A program made the translations under genes and the position numbers. A stretch of DNA of 64,000 nucleotides from Aeromicrobium phragmitis (GTDB lineage Bacteria; Actinomycetota; Actinomycetes; Propionibacteriales; Nocardioidaceae), in assembly GCF_003674095.1 (NCBI RefSeq), contig NZ_RDBF01000001.1:310001-374000 (forward strand), in the 5' to 3' direction. The notes under the pieces were generated by a model that did no database searches, was not told the origin of the DNA, and was given only the letters and a program-made list of their open reading frames with translations. This document shows positions 19,591-28,297 of this stretch, piece by piece; the first letter of the stretch is position 1, and each line of letters begins with the position of its first letter.

Positions 19591-21252
19591 TCACCGACCG
19601 AAGGCGAGGAGGACGTCGTGGTCGCGGCGGACCTCGAAGGACTCGGAGCCGAAGTCGACGTCGACGCGGAACGGCCCGCGATGCAGGACGACACGTGAGT
19701 CATCGTGACTCACGTCGACGGCGAACGCCGCGAGGTCGGGGTCCGCGAACTCCGGATGGGCGTGCCGCAGTGCGATGAGGTCGCGGTAGACGGCCAGCAG
19801 CTCGGCGTGCCCGGGTTCGTCCAGCTCCTCCCACCGCAAGGTCGACCGCTCGACGGTGGCGACGTCCATCGGGTCGGGGACCTCGGCCTCGCCCCACCCG
19901 TGGCGGCCGAACTCCCGCCGGCGGCCGGTCCGCACCGCCTCGGCCAGCTCGGGGTCCGGGAAGGAGGCGAAGAACTGCCACGGCGTGCTGGCTGCCCACT
20001 CCTCTCCCATGAACAGCATCGGCGTGTACGGGCCCAGCAGCACGATCGCCGCCCCGCACGCCTGCCGCGCCGGCGAGATGGTGTCGGTCAACCGGTCGCC
20101 CACGGCGCGGTTGCCGATCTGGTCGTGGTTCTGCAGGTACGCGAGGAACGCCGTGCCGGGCACCTCGGACGTGTCGACCGGCCGGCCGTGACTGCGCTCG
20201 CGAAACGACGACCACGTGCCGTCGTGGAAGAACGCCCCGCGCAGTGTCTTGCCGAGCGCGCCAGGAGTGTCGAAGTCCGCGTAGTAGCCGTGCGTCTCAC
20301 CGGTGAGCCGGACATGGAGCACATGGTGCAGGTCGTCGCACCACTGCGCGTCCATGCCGAGGCCGTGCCGCTCCCGAGGGGTGACCATGCGTGGATCGTT
20401 GAGGTCGGATTCGGCGATCAGCGTGAGCGGGCGCCTCAGTCGCTCGGACATCCGGGCGGTCTCGGCCGAGAGCTCCTCGAGGATGGGCAGCGCGCGCGTG
20501 TCGGCCAGCGCGTGAACGGCGTCCAGGCGCAATCCGTCGACGTGAAAGTGTTCGAACCAGCCGAGCGCGTTGTCGATCACGTATCGCCGCACCTCGTCCG
20601 ACTGCGGTCCGTCGAGGTTCAGGCCCGGACCCCACTCGTTCTCGCCCGCGAAGTAGGGCCCGAAGCGGTCGAGGTACGCGCCCGAGGGACCGAGGTGGTT
20701 GTAGACGACATCGAGCAGCACGCCGAGGCCGCGCGAGTGGCAGGCGTCGACGAAGCGCTTGAACCCGTCCGGCCCGCCGTACGGCTCGTGCACCGCGCCC
20801 CAGAGCACCCCGTCGTAGCCCCAGCCGTGCGGACCGTCGAAGGAGTTGACCGGCAGCACCTCGACGAAGTCGATGCCGAGGTCGATGAGGTGATCGAGCC
20901 GCTCGATCGCCGCGTCGAAGGTGCGGCCGGGAGTGAACGTCCCGATGTGCAGCTCGTAGATGACCGCGCCGGTCAGTGCGCGGCCGCTCCAGTCGCCGTC
21001 GTTCCACGTGAAGCGGCTCTGGTCGTACACGCGCGAGGCCTCGTGGACGCCGCGGGGTTGCCAGGCCGATCGCGGGTCGGGCAGCGGTTGATCGTCGTCG
21101 TTGAGGAGGAACGCGTACTCGGTGCCGTGTCGCGCGTCGGTGTCGACGTGCCACCACCCGCTGCGATCGATGTCCGGCCGCATCTCATGGTCGCTCCCGT
21201 CGACCCGCACGCGCACGCGCTCCAGTTCCGGACCCCACACCGTGAACGCCAT
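19591..21252 (-). CDS. treZ: Malto-oligosyltrehalose trehalohydrolase
   Basis: A 553-residue GH13_10 enzyme that releases trehalose from maltooligosyl-trehalose made by TreY. It has a short CBM48-like N-terminus (MAFTVWGPELERVRVRVDG), then VDGLRLDAVHALADTRALP (nucleophile), LIAESDLNDPRMV (acid/base) and YLQNHDQIGNRAVGDRL, the last being a TreZ hallmark. ATG 21252 gives the usual N-terminus; a longer in-frame reading crosses the promoter. Its normal partner treY is 24.6 kb away at 45895, on the same strand, with the catabolic island between them. Confidence 0.95.
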   Translation of the reverse strand: MAFTVWGPELERVRVRVDGSDHEMRPDIDRSGWWHVDTDARHGTEYAFLLNDDDQPLPDPRSAWQPRGVHEASRVYDQSRFTWNDGDWSGRALTGAVIYELHIGTFTPGRTFDAAIERLDHLIDLGIDFVEVLPVNSFDGPHGWGYDGVLWGAVHEPYGGPDGFKRFVDACHSRGLGVLLDVVYNHLGPSGAYLDRFGPYFAGENEWGPGLNLDGPQSDEVRRYVIDNALGWFEHFHVDGLRLDAVHALADTRALPILEELSAETARMSERLRRPLTLIAESDLNDPRMVTPRERHGLGMDAQWCDDLHHVLHVRLTGETHGYYADFDTPGALGKTLRGAFFHDGTWSSFRERSHGRPVDTSEVPGTAFLAYLQNHDQIGNRAVGDRLTDTISPARQACGAAIVLLGPYTPMLFMGEEWAASTPWQFFASFPDPELAEAVRTGRRREFGRHGWGEAEVPDPMDVATVERSTLRWEELDEPGHAELLAVYRDLIALRHAHPEFADPDLAAFAVDVSHDDSRVVLHRGPFRVDVDFGSESFEVRRDHDVLLAFGR

Positions 21253-21312
21253 GCCTCGAGCGTAGTGACGATCTCGGCCGGCGCGACCTGGCCGATCGGC
21301 GGCTCGCCCGGG

Positions 21313-21331
21313 GTTCACGCGGGCGGTGAAC
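21313..21331. promoter_or_regulatory. Inverted repeat in the treZ/epimerase divergent promoter region
   Basis: GTTCAC-N7-GTGAAC lies in the 94-base gap between divergent treZ and the epimerase gene, 16 bases before the epimerase start. It may be an operator; arms are only 6 bp. Confidence 0.3.
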
Positions 21332-21346
21332 GGGTACGCCCACATC

Positions 21347-22402
21347 GTGAAGATCGTCATCGTCGGAGCCTCAGGAAACATCGGTAGCGCCGTCACGCGC
21401 GAGCTGGCCTCCCGCGAGCACGAGCTCGTCGGTCTGGCGCGGCGCAAACCTCAGCTCAGCCCGGAAGCTGCGGAACACTCGTCGATCACGTGGGAGTCCG
21501 CCGACATCGCGACGAGCGACCTGGAGCCGCTGTTCCGCGGGGCCGACGTCGTCATCCACCTCGCCTGGCTGTTCCAACCCACCCACGACCCGGACCTCAC
21601 GTGGCGCACGAACGCCGTCGGGACGCAGCGCGTGCTCGACGCGGTCGCCCGCGCCGAGGTGCCTGCCGTCGTCGTGGCCTCGTCGGTGGCGGCGTACTCG
21701 CCTCGTGCCGGCGGGATCGTCGACGAGAGCTGGCCCACGGACGGCCCGTCGCCGGCCGCGTACGCGCGGGAGAAGGCGTACGTCGAGCGGTTGCTGGACA
21801 TCTTCGAGCTTCGTCACCCGGACACCCGGGTCGTGCGCATCCGGCCCGCCTTCGTCTTCCAGCGGTCCGCCGCGACCGCGCAGCGCCGCCTGTTCGGCGG
21901 CCCGCTCCTGCCAGGTCGCCTGCTCGATCCGCGGGTGATGGCCGTGGTGCCCGTCCCGAAGGGATTGAAGGCGCAGGCCGTGCAGTCGGGCGACCTCGCG
22001 CGCGCCATCGCGACGGCGGCCGAGCGTGACGTGAGCGGTGCCTTCAACGTCGCCGCCGACGACGTGCTCGACCGCGACGCTCTCGCGGAGGTCTTCTCGG
22101 CCAAGGTGCTCGATGTTCCAGCAGGCCTCGCTCGGCGAGTACTCAACACCGCCTGGAACCTGCACCTCGCCCCGGCGCCCGGCAACCTGTTCGACGCGTT
22201 CATGCGCATTCCGATCATGTCCTCGCAGCGTGCCCGCGAGGAACTCGGCTGGGAACCGCAGCACACCAGCCGTGAAGCACTGCAGGAGTTCCTCGAGGGC
22301 GTCCGCCAGGGCGCCGGCAGCACCCTCCCTCCCCTCGATCCCGACACCAGTGGCCCGCTGCGGGCCGAGGAGTTCCGCACCGGAGTGGGCTCCCGGCCGT
22401 AA
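21347..22402 (+). CDS. NAD-dependent epimerase/dehydratase (extended SDR)
   Basis: A 351-residue extended short-chain dehydrogenase. The start GTG 21347 gives MKIVIVGASGNIGSAVTREL, the Rossmann GxxGxxG motif at the N-terminus. The catalytic region has VVVASSVAAYSP followed by the YxxxK pair in AAYAREKAYVE. The C-terminal part would bind the substrate, perhaps a nucleotide sugar, but the family is broad. It is convergent with the MFS gene (20 bases between stops). It could be either part of the island or a resident gene. Confidence 0.82.
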   Translation: MKIVIVGASGNIGSAVTRELASREHELVGLARRKPQLSPEAAEHSSITWESADIATSDLEPLFRGADVVIHLAWLFQPTHDPDLTWRTNAVGTQRVLDAVARAEVPAVVVASSVAAYSPRAGGIVDESWPTDGPSPAAYAREKAYVERLLDIFELRHPDTRVVRIRPAFVFQRSAATAQRRLFGGPLLPGRLLDPRVMAVVPVPKGLKAQAVQSGDLARAIATAAERDVSGAFNVAADDVLDRDALAEVFSAKVLDVPAGLARRVLNTAWNLHLAPAPGNLFDAFMRIPIMSSQRAREELGWEPQHTSREALQEFLEGVRQGAGSTLPPLDPDTSGPLRAEEFRTGVGSRP

Positions 22403-22422
22403 CCCTGATGGCGGTCCCGGCG

Positions 22423-23766
22423 TCAGGGACGCCACGCGGTCAGCGCCGCTGCCGAGGCAAGGCAAACGACGATGATCAGCGAAGGGAGCGTGTCGAATCG
22501 CTCGGTCCCTCCTCTGGTGAGCGGAGGAGCGGCGAGGGCGGCCATCGCCAGTGCTCCGCCCACGTGCCGTGAGGTCTGCAACAAACCGAATGCGGATCCG
22601 GCCCGATGTCGGGGCGTGGCGTTGTAGAGGGCGACGGCGGAGCCGAGTGTCGAGATCGCGTGGGGTACCCCGAGAGCCGCGGCGATCAGGCCGACGACGA
22701 CAGCGTGCCCCGGCCCCGGAGTCAGGGGAAGCAGCGCCGCGGCGGCCGCCATCCATACCGTGCCGCAGCAGAGGACGGTCCGCGGGTGGAGCCGACGCAG
22801 CGCCACTGCGCACGCGGGATTGGCCAGCAGCGCCACCCCAGCGAGAGGCAGCATGAGGAAGCCCACGTGGATCAGGGGCCAACCCAAGGCGACCTCCAGC
22901 AACTGCGGGAAACCGTAGAAGATCAGATAGTAGGTCGTCGTCATCATCAGGAAGCTCGCGTAAATCGGCCACAGGCTCCGGCGCCGGACGAAGGCCACAT
23001 CGAAAAACGGCTCCGAGATGCGGCGACTGTGGTGGACGAGCAGCGCCAGGGCGATGGCGCTGAGCGCAAGGAGGACCAGCGGCTCTGCCGCCCCGTTGAC
23101 TGCCCAGAGGCCGGCCACCGGCGCGGTAGCGAACAGGACGATGCCTCGCAGGTCCAGACTGCGGACGACCGTGATGGCACGGTGATCCGGCCGACGTGGC
23201 GTTGCGGGCAGAAGGCTGCGCACCGTGAGCAGGCTGATCAAGGCGAGGGGCGCGCTGACCCAGAACAGCGCTTTCCAGGAGAGGAAATGGACGGCGGTGC
23301 CGCCGACGACCGGCCCGGTGAGCACACCCAGCACATTGCAGTACTCGATCCTCGCGATGACGCGCTTGGCCTCGAGACCAGTGAGCTCGTTTCGCGTCCT
23401 GACGAGCGCCAAGGCTGCTGGATACGCCGCGGCCGTGCCGACGCTGATGGCGACGCGCAGCCCGCAGAGCAGTGCGAACGTAGGGGCGAACGGCGCCGCC
23501 ACGCTCAGGCAGCAGACCATGCTCATGCCGATGAGGAAGACCGGTCGGCCGTCCCAACGGTCGGCGAGACGTCCCAGGGTCGGTTGTGCGATCGCCGACG
23601 TGATGTAGAAGGCGGTCACGATCCAGGAGGCCTTACCGAGGCCGATGGAGAAGGTCTCGCTCAGTGACACCAGACCCACGGCGAACATCGAGGAATTCAG
23701 GGGATTCAGCAACGTGCCCATCCCCAGGCCGACGATGACCCAGTTCGTGCGTCTCACGCGCTTCAC
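22423..23766 (-). CDS. MFS transporter (drug:H+ antiporter-like)
   Basis: A 447-residue major facilitator protein with about 12-14 hydrophobic segments along its length. The loop 2-3 signature is recognisable as GRLADRWDGRPVFLIG, and NPLNSSMFAVGLVSLSETF in the first helix resembles the EmrB/QacA drug-efflux group. Start is GTG 23766, without a clear ribosome site. In context it may export a pathway intermediate or take up an aromatic/heterocyclic acid. None of the island's operator motif is visible upstream, so it may be controlled separately. Confidence 0.8.
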   Translation of the reverse strand: MKRVRRTNWVIVGLGMGTLLNPLNSSMFAVGLVSLSETFSIGLGKASWIVTAFYITSAIAQPTLGRLADRWDGRPVFLIGMSMVCCLSVAAPFAPTFALLCGLRVAISVGTAAAYPAALALVRTRNELTGLEAKRVIARIEYCNVLGVLTGPVVGGTAVHFLSWKALFWVSAPLALISLLTVRSLLPATPRRPDHRAITVVRSLDLRGIVLFATAPVAGLWAVNGAAEPLVLLALSAIALALLVHHSRRISEPFFDVAFVRRRSLWPIYASFLMMTTTYYLIFYGFPQLLEVALGWPLIHVGFLMLPLAGVALLANPACAVALRRLHPRTVLCCGTVWMAAAAALLPLTPGPGHAVVVGLIAAALGVPHAISTLGSAVALYNATPRHRAGSAFGLLQTSRHVGGALAMAALAAPPLTRGGTERFDTLPSLIIVVCLASAAALTAWRP

Positions 23767-24032
23767 TGGGACGGACCGCCCCAGGTGGCTACTGCCGGAC
23801 AGGCCGCGGCGGGTGGCAGTCGTCCGGTGGTGCTGAGCCCGGCGTCAGGGGTGAAAGGGATCGAGGGGCCGAGCGAAGTCGGTCTGTGCGCCGGCGTCGA
23901 CAGGGCCGCGCACGAACGCGGTTCGATCGGCGGGCGTTCCCGCCAGCGCCGGGACCGTCGCCCGGCGCCGCCCATGTGATCGATCCGTCGGCGCCACAGA
24001 CTCGCCTTGCGTGACGAATGCACGGTGAGTCA
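23767..24032. other. Intergenic stretch, nothing recognised
   Basis: 266 bases between the MFS start and the acyl-CoA dehydrogenase stop. Short open frames exist on both strands but none has a ribosome site or recognisable product. No hairpin with a T-run and no AT-rich operator is apparent. Confidence 0.5.
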
Positions 24033-25202
24033 TCACCGGAAGGCCGGCTCGCCGGTCAGGCTTCGGCCGATCACCAGCTGGTGGATCTCGGACGTTCCTT
24101 CATAGGTGAGGACCGACTCGAGGTTGTTGGCGTGCCGCATGATGGGGTATTCGCCGGAGATACCGGCGGCGCCCAGCACGGTACGGCTTTCACGCGCGAT
24201 CGCGATGGCCTCCCGGACGTTGTTGAGCTTGCCGAAGCTCACCTGGTCCGGGGTGAGTTCACCCTCGTCTTTGAGACGTCCCAGGTGGATCGCCACGAGC
24301 ATCGCCTTGCCCAGTTCAAGGCTCATGTCAGCGAACTTGGCCTGGGTCAGCTGGTAGCTGGCCAGCGGGCGGTCGAAGATCGAACGCTCGCGGGCGTACG
24401 CGACGGCCGTCTCGAGGCACTCGCGGGCAGCCCCGACGGCACCGAACGCGATCCCGAACCGAGCCTCGTTGAGGCAGGAGAGGGGTCCGGACAGCCCGGC
24501 GGCCTCCGGCAGCATCGCTGACGCAGGCACGCGGACGTTGTCTAGTACCAGCTCCGAGGTCACCGATGCCCTGAGTGAGAGCTTGTTGTGAAGCTCCGGC
24601 GCTTCGAAACCGGGTGTGTCCGTGGGGACCACGTATCCGCGGATTCGATCGTCGGTCTGCGCCCACACCACCGCGACGTCGGCGACCGAGCCGTTCGTGA
24701 TCCACATCTTGCGCCCGTTGATGATCCAGTCCGACCCGTCGCGACGAGCGCGGGTGCGCATCCCGGCGGGATTGGAGCCGAAGTCGGGTTCGGTGAGACC
24801 GAAGCAGCCGATCGCACGTCCCGCGGCCATCTGGGGCAGCCACTCCTGCTTGTGCTCTTCGCTCCCGTGCTTCCAGATGGCGTACATGGCCAGTGACCCT
24901 TGGACCGAGACCAACGACCTGATGCCAGAATCCCCGGCTTCGAGTTCGAGACACGCCAGCCCGTAGGCGGTAGCGCTGGTCCCTGCGCACTCGTACCCCT
25001 GGAGGTGCATCCCCAGCACCCCCAGGGACCCGAGTTGGAGCGCCAGCTCACGGGCGGGGATCCGGGCATCTTCGTACCATTGGCCGACCTCGGGGCGCAC
25101 GTGCTCGTCGACGAAGCGACGGACCGTCTGCTGAATGCTCCGCTCCTCCTCACTCAGCACATGGTCGACGGCCAGCAAGGCGAGGGGAGCGGTGGGAGTC
25201 AT
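24033..25202 (-). CDS. Glutaryl-CoA dehydrogenase-like acyl-CoA dehydrogenase
   Basis: A 389-residue FAD enzyme. It resembles glutaryl-CoA dehydrogenase throughout: GDSGIRSLVSVQGSLAMYA keeps the Arg (R95) that in the human enzyme binds the substrate's distal carboxylate, GCFGLTEPDFGSNPAGM is the flavin region, and the catalytic base is E368 in TYEGTSEIHQL. Glutaryl-CoA dehydrogenase oxidatively decarboxylates glutaryl-CoA to crotonyl-CoA. If the assignment holds, the island's substrate funnels through a C5 dicarboxyl-CoA. It is divergent from the acyl-CoA synthetase gene with only 48 bases between starts and shares its operator. Confidence 0.85.
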   Translation of the reverse strand: MTPTAPLALLAVDHVLSEEERSIQQTVRRFVDEHVRPEVGQWYEDARIPARELALQLGSLGVLGMHLQGYECAGTSATAYGLACLELEAGDSGIRSLVSVQGSLAMYAIWKHGSEEHKQEWLPQMAAGRAIGCFGLTEPDFGSNPAGMRTRARRDGSDWIINGRKMWITNGSVADVAVVWAQTDDRIRGYVVPTDTPGFEAPELHNKLSLRASVTSELVLDNVRVPASAMLPEAAGLSGPLSCLNEARFGIAFGAVGAARECLETAVAYARERSIFDRPLASYQLTQAKFADMSLELGKAMLVAIHLGRLKDEGELTPDQVSFGKLNNVREAIAIARESRTVLGAAGISGEYPIMRHANNLESVLTYEGTSEIHQLVIGRSLTGEPAFR

Positions 25203-25227
25203 CAGTGGGTGTCCAATCGTCAGACGG

Positions 25228-25253
25228 TGATATGAAATATACTATACAATATG
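25228..25253. promoter_or_regulatory. Divergent promoter/operator (site A) for the acyl-CoA dehydrogenase and synthetase genes
   Basis: A 25-base run of A/T with the reverse-strand core ATTGTATAGTATAT, a degenerate form of the island operator. It contains a plus-strand -10 like TATACT (25238-25243) and a minus-strand -10 like TATAGT (25245-25240), overlapping each other. The ATG of the synthetase (25251) would be about at the transcription start, implying a leaderless message. No clear -35 is seen. Confidence 0.55.
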
Positions 25254-26840
25254 TCCATGTCTGCCGACGTATCTCCACCTGTTCTGCTCGCGAGCCTGCG
25301 CGGATGGGAGACCCATCTCGGCCGTCCGCTCGACGAGGCCGCTGCGGAGCGGCTGCGGCGCAGCTTGGGGGAGGGGACGCTGCCGAGGGCATTCGCGGCG
25401 GGGGCGCACGCTCGCCCCGGCGCTCGCGTACGCGTAGGCGTCGCCACGATCACGGCGGCGGAGCTGCAGGACCTCGTCGGCAGGGTCGCGCGACTACTGG
25501 CGGAGAGGCACGGCTTCGGGCGTGGTGACCGGGTGCTGGTGCTCTCGCCGTCGAGCCTGGAGCTGGTGGTCGGCTATCTCGCGCTGCTCCACCTGGGCTG
25601 TACGGTCACGATGGCCAATCCGGCGTATCGCCGTGAGGAACTGCTTCGCCTCGTCCGCGTCGCGGAGAGCAGAGCGGTCCTCGCCGCCGCTGAGCTGGCG
25701 GACTCGCGCCTGGAGGGCCTGGCCGTCGACGTCGTGCCCCTCGACCCGTTGATCGGACAGGCATCGCAGCTGGAGCGGCTGGAGCCGGCCGAGCTCGATT
25801 CCGGCGACATCGCCCAGATCGCCTTCACGTCAGGAACGACGAGCGAGCCCAAAGGCGTACCGCTGACCCATGCGCAGCTGCTCTCCTCGGTGCGCGGCAT
25901 CGTTGCCGCGTGGCACTGGAGGAGCGAGGACGTGCTGGTCCACGCGCTGCCGCTCTTCCACCAGCACGGTCTGAGTGGACTGCATGCCGCCCTCCTGTCT
26001 GGCTCAGATCTGGTGGTGCTGCCCCGCTTCGACCCTGAGGAGTTGGTGGCGGAAGTCGAGCGAGTGGCCGGGACCATCCTGTTCGGCGTCCCCAGCATCT
26101 ACCGCCGCCTGCTCGACGCGGGTCTCTCGGACGCGCGTGCCCGGCTCAGTTCGCTTCGGCTGGCGACCTGCGGATCTGCTCCATTGTCACCGGCGCTGGC
26201 CCGAGACTTCCGCGACCAGCTGGGACTGCGACTGCTGGAGCGCTACGGCTCGACGGAGTCAGGTCTCAACGTCTCCAACGTGTACGGAGATTCTCCGGTC
26301 GCCGGCTCGGTCGGTCTGCCGCTTCCGGGCGTGGAGATCGCTGTCGCGCGCGATGGAGTCGTCGATCTGTCAGGCTCCGGGTCGGGGGAGGTGCTGCTTC
26401 GCGGTCCTCAGGTCTTCGACGGCTATCTCAACGCGTCGGAGACGACGGCTGACGCGTTCCTGCCGGGTGGGTGGTTTCGCACGGGCGACCTCGGGTCGAT
26501 CGACGAGGACGGGCGGCTCACCATCACCGGAAGGCTGAAGGAACTCATCATCACCGGGGGCATGAACGTGTCGCCGGGGGAAGTGGAAGACGTCATCGCG
26601 GCCTACGGAGGCGTCGCCGACGTTGCGGTGAGCGGAATCCCCGACGCCCGATGGGGCGAGGCGGTGTGTGCCTGGGTCGTTCCCGAAGCAGCCGCGCAGA
26701 TCGATCCCACGAGCCTCATGGCCCATTGCCGCGCGCACGTGGCGGACTTCAAGGTGCCGAAGCGCATCTTCTTCGTGGAGGACCTGCCTCGTAACGACAT
26801 GGGCAAGATCCAGCGCTCCCGCCTCGAGGTGCCGGCGTGA
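25251..26840 (+). CDS. AMP-dependent acyl-CoA synthetase
   Basis: A 529-residue adenylate-forming ligase that activates a carboxylic acid as acyl-AMP and then acyl-CoA. Motifs: IAFTSGTTSEPKGVPLTHAQ (P-loop-like A3), LLERYGSTESGLN (A5), FRTGDLGSIDEDGRLTITGR (A7), and C-terminal PRNDMGKIQRSRL with the catalytic Lys (A10). Start ATG 25251 lies in the promoter core (leaderless?); a second ATG two codons later is an alternative. Its stop overlaps the amidase GTG. In the pathway it would follow the amidase, activating the freed acid. Confidence 0.9.
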   Translation: MSMSADVSPPVLLASLRGWETHLGRPLDEAAAERLRRSLGEGTLPRAFAAGAHARPGARVRVGVATITAAELQDLVGRVARLLAERHGFGRGDRVLVLSPSSLELVVGYLALLHLGCTVTMANPAYRREELLRLVRVAESRAVLAAAELADSRLEGLAVDVVPLDPLIGQASQLERLEPAELDSGDIAQIAFTSGTTSEPKGVPLTHAQLLSSVRGIVAAWHWRSEDVLVHALPLFHQHGLSGLHAALLSGSDLVVLPRFDPEELVAEVERVAGTILFGVPSIYRRLLDAGLSDARARLSSLRLATCGSAPLSPALARDFRDQLGLRLLERYGSTESGLNVSNVYGDSPVAGSVGLPLPGVEIAVARDGVVDLSGSGSGEVLLRGPQVFDGYLNASETTADAFLPGGWFRTGDLGSIDEDGRLTITGRLKELIITGGMNVSPGEVEDVIAAYGGVADVAVSGIPDARWGEAVCAWVVPEAAAQIDPTSLMAHCRAHVADFKVPKRIFFVEDLPRNDMGKIQRSRLEVPA

Positions 26841-28243
26841 GGGACCTTCCGTGGGCCTTGGAGCCGCTCGTACGCGGCGATGACGCGGAGACGCGGACGC
26901 GCCGCCGGTATGCGCGGTGGGCCGAGGCGGCGCTCGCCGCCACGGAGGACACTCAGGACGAGGCGTCCGGGCCGGAGCCGGGGGCGAGCTGGGGGTCGCA
27001 GGCCCGGGGCGAGGTGGACTGGGCCGTGCCGCCGACGGAATCGATCGCTCGGGTAGACGGTCGCGTGCTCGAGGAAGCCGCAGCCGCGGGCTGGCTCGTG
27101 CCGGACACGATCGATGAGCGTGCGCTGGATGTGCCCGAGCGCGCTGTCGCGGTCAAGGACGTCATCGACGTCGCGGGGGTCTGGACGCGCAACGGGACCC
27201 CGCGAGGGCTCTGGCGTCTGCCGGCGATGTCGGCCGATTGCTGGTCCGCGCTGGAGCGTGCGGGTTTCGTATCCCTCGGAAAGGTGGCGACGCACGAGAT
27301 GGCGTGGGGCGTCACGACGCCGGGCGTGCCTCACCCGCTCGAGCCGTCATGGTCGGCGGGTGGTTCATCGGGAGGTTCTGCTGCCCTCGTCGCCTCGGGC
27401 GTCTGCGGCGTGGCCCTGGGTACCGACACGGGTGGTTCGGTCCGTATCCCGGCTGCTCTGTGCGGCGTGGTCGGGTTCCGGCCGTCATGGGGGTCCTCGA
27501 GTCTCGCAGGCGTGACGCCCCTGGCTCCGGAGCAGGACACGATCGGCGTCCTCGGCCGCGATGTCGCCCGCACCGTCGCGGCGCTCGAGAGAGTGCTGGG
27601 CCGGCCGTTGACCTCCGGCTCCCCGGATCTTCCTCCCTCGCGCCGTATCGGAACACTGACGTCGCTCGGTCCGGTCGACCCTGCTGTCAGGGTCGCCTAC
27701 GAGACGGCGGTGGCCACCTGTGCGGACGCCGGCATGGATGTCGTCGGTGTCGACCCTGAACCGGGGCGGCGGGCCGCGGGGGTATCGCTGCTGACCATGT
27801 TGATCTCGTCGAGTCGGCAGCACGCCGACCACGTTCGAGCGGACCCCGGCGGTTTCGGAAGCGAGGCCCGCGCCCTCCTGACGCTCGCCGAGCGGGTTGA
27901 CGGTGATCCCGTGCGGTTCGAGCGCGAACGCGTGCGCGAGCGGTCCGCGGCACTGTTCGCGAGAGAGCGCATCGACGCGGTGATCACGCCCACCGTGCCG
28001 TGTCCGCCGCCGCGACGCGACGGCGATGTCGTCTCCATCGCCGGCCGAGAGATGCCGGTATCGGCGGCGCTGACCCGGTTCTGCTCGTGGGCTGCTGTGG
28101 TCGGGATGCCCGCTGTCACCGTGCCCGTGCCCGCGGCAGTGCCTGCCGGAGTGCAGATCATCGCCCCTCCGGGCCGCGACGACATTTGCGCAGAACTGGC
28201 GGCATGGCTCGAGGGGCGACTTGCCGGAGCGCGGCGCACTTGA
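26837..28243 (+). CDS. Amidase signature enzyme
   Basis: A 468-residue amidase-signature hydrolase with the full Ser-cisSer-Lys triad: K107 (AVKDVIDVAG), S177 in SAGGSSGGSAA, and nucleophile S201 in LGTDTGGSVRIPAA. It cleaves a carboxamide to acid plus ammonia or amine in the cytosol. GTG start overlaps the synthetase stop (GTGA), so the two are one translational unit: amide to acid to CoA ester. The N-terminal 100 residues before the Lys are longer than in minimal members. The specific amide is unknown. Confidence 0.9.
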   Translation: MRDLPWALEPLVRGDDAETRTRRRYARWAEAALAATEDTQDEASGPEPGASWGSQARGEVDWAVPPTESIARVDGRVLEEAAAAGWLVPDTIDERALDVPERAVAVKDVIDVAGVWTRNGTPRGLWRLPAMSADCWSALERAGFVSLGKVATHEMAWGVTTPGVPHPLEPSWSAGGSSGGSAALVASGVCGVALGTDTGGSVRIPAALCGVVGFRPSWGSSSLAGVTPLAPEQDTIGVLGRDVARTVAALERVLGRPLTSGSPDLPPSRRIGTLTSLGPVDPAVRVAYETAVATCADAGMDVVGVDPEPGRRAAGVSLLTMLISSSRQHADHVRADPGGFGSEARALLTLAERVDGDPVRFERERVRERSAALFARERIDAVITPTVPCPPPRRDGDVVSIAGREMPVSAALTRFCSWAAVVGMPAVTVPVPAAVPAGVQIIAPPGRDDICAELAAWLEGRLAGARRT

Positions 28244-28280
28244 CAAGCCCGACGCTGTCGGTATTTGATATATCAAATAT
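28240..28280 (+). promoter_or_regulatory. Promoter with perfect 18-bp operator palindrome (site B) before the SDR gene
   Basis: TTGACA (28240-28245) serves as a consensus -35. The operator TATTTGATATATCAAATA (28262-28279) is a perfect palindrome covering the -10 region, the geometry of a repressor site. It is followed by AAAGGAG (28284-28290) eight bases before the SDR ATG. This is the most symmetrical of the island's six related sites and the best candidate for the GntR-family repressor. Confidence 0.75.
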
Positions 28281-28297
28281 CTCAAAGGAGCTTTCCC

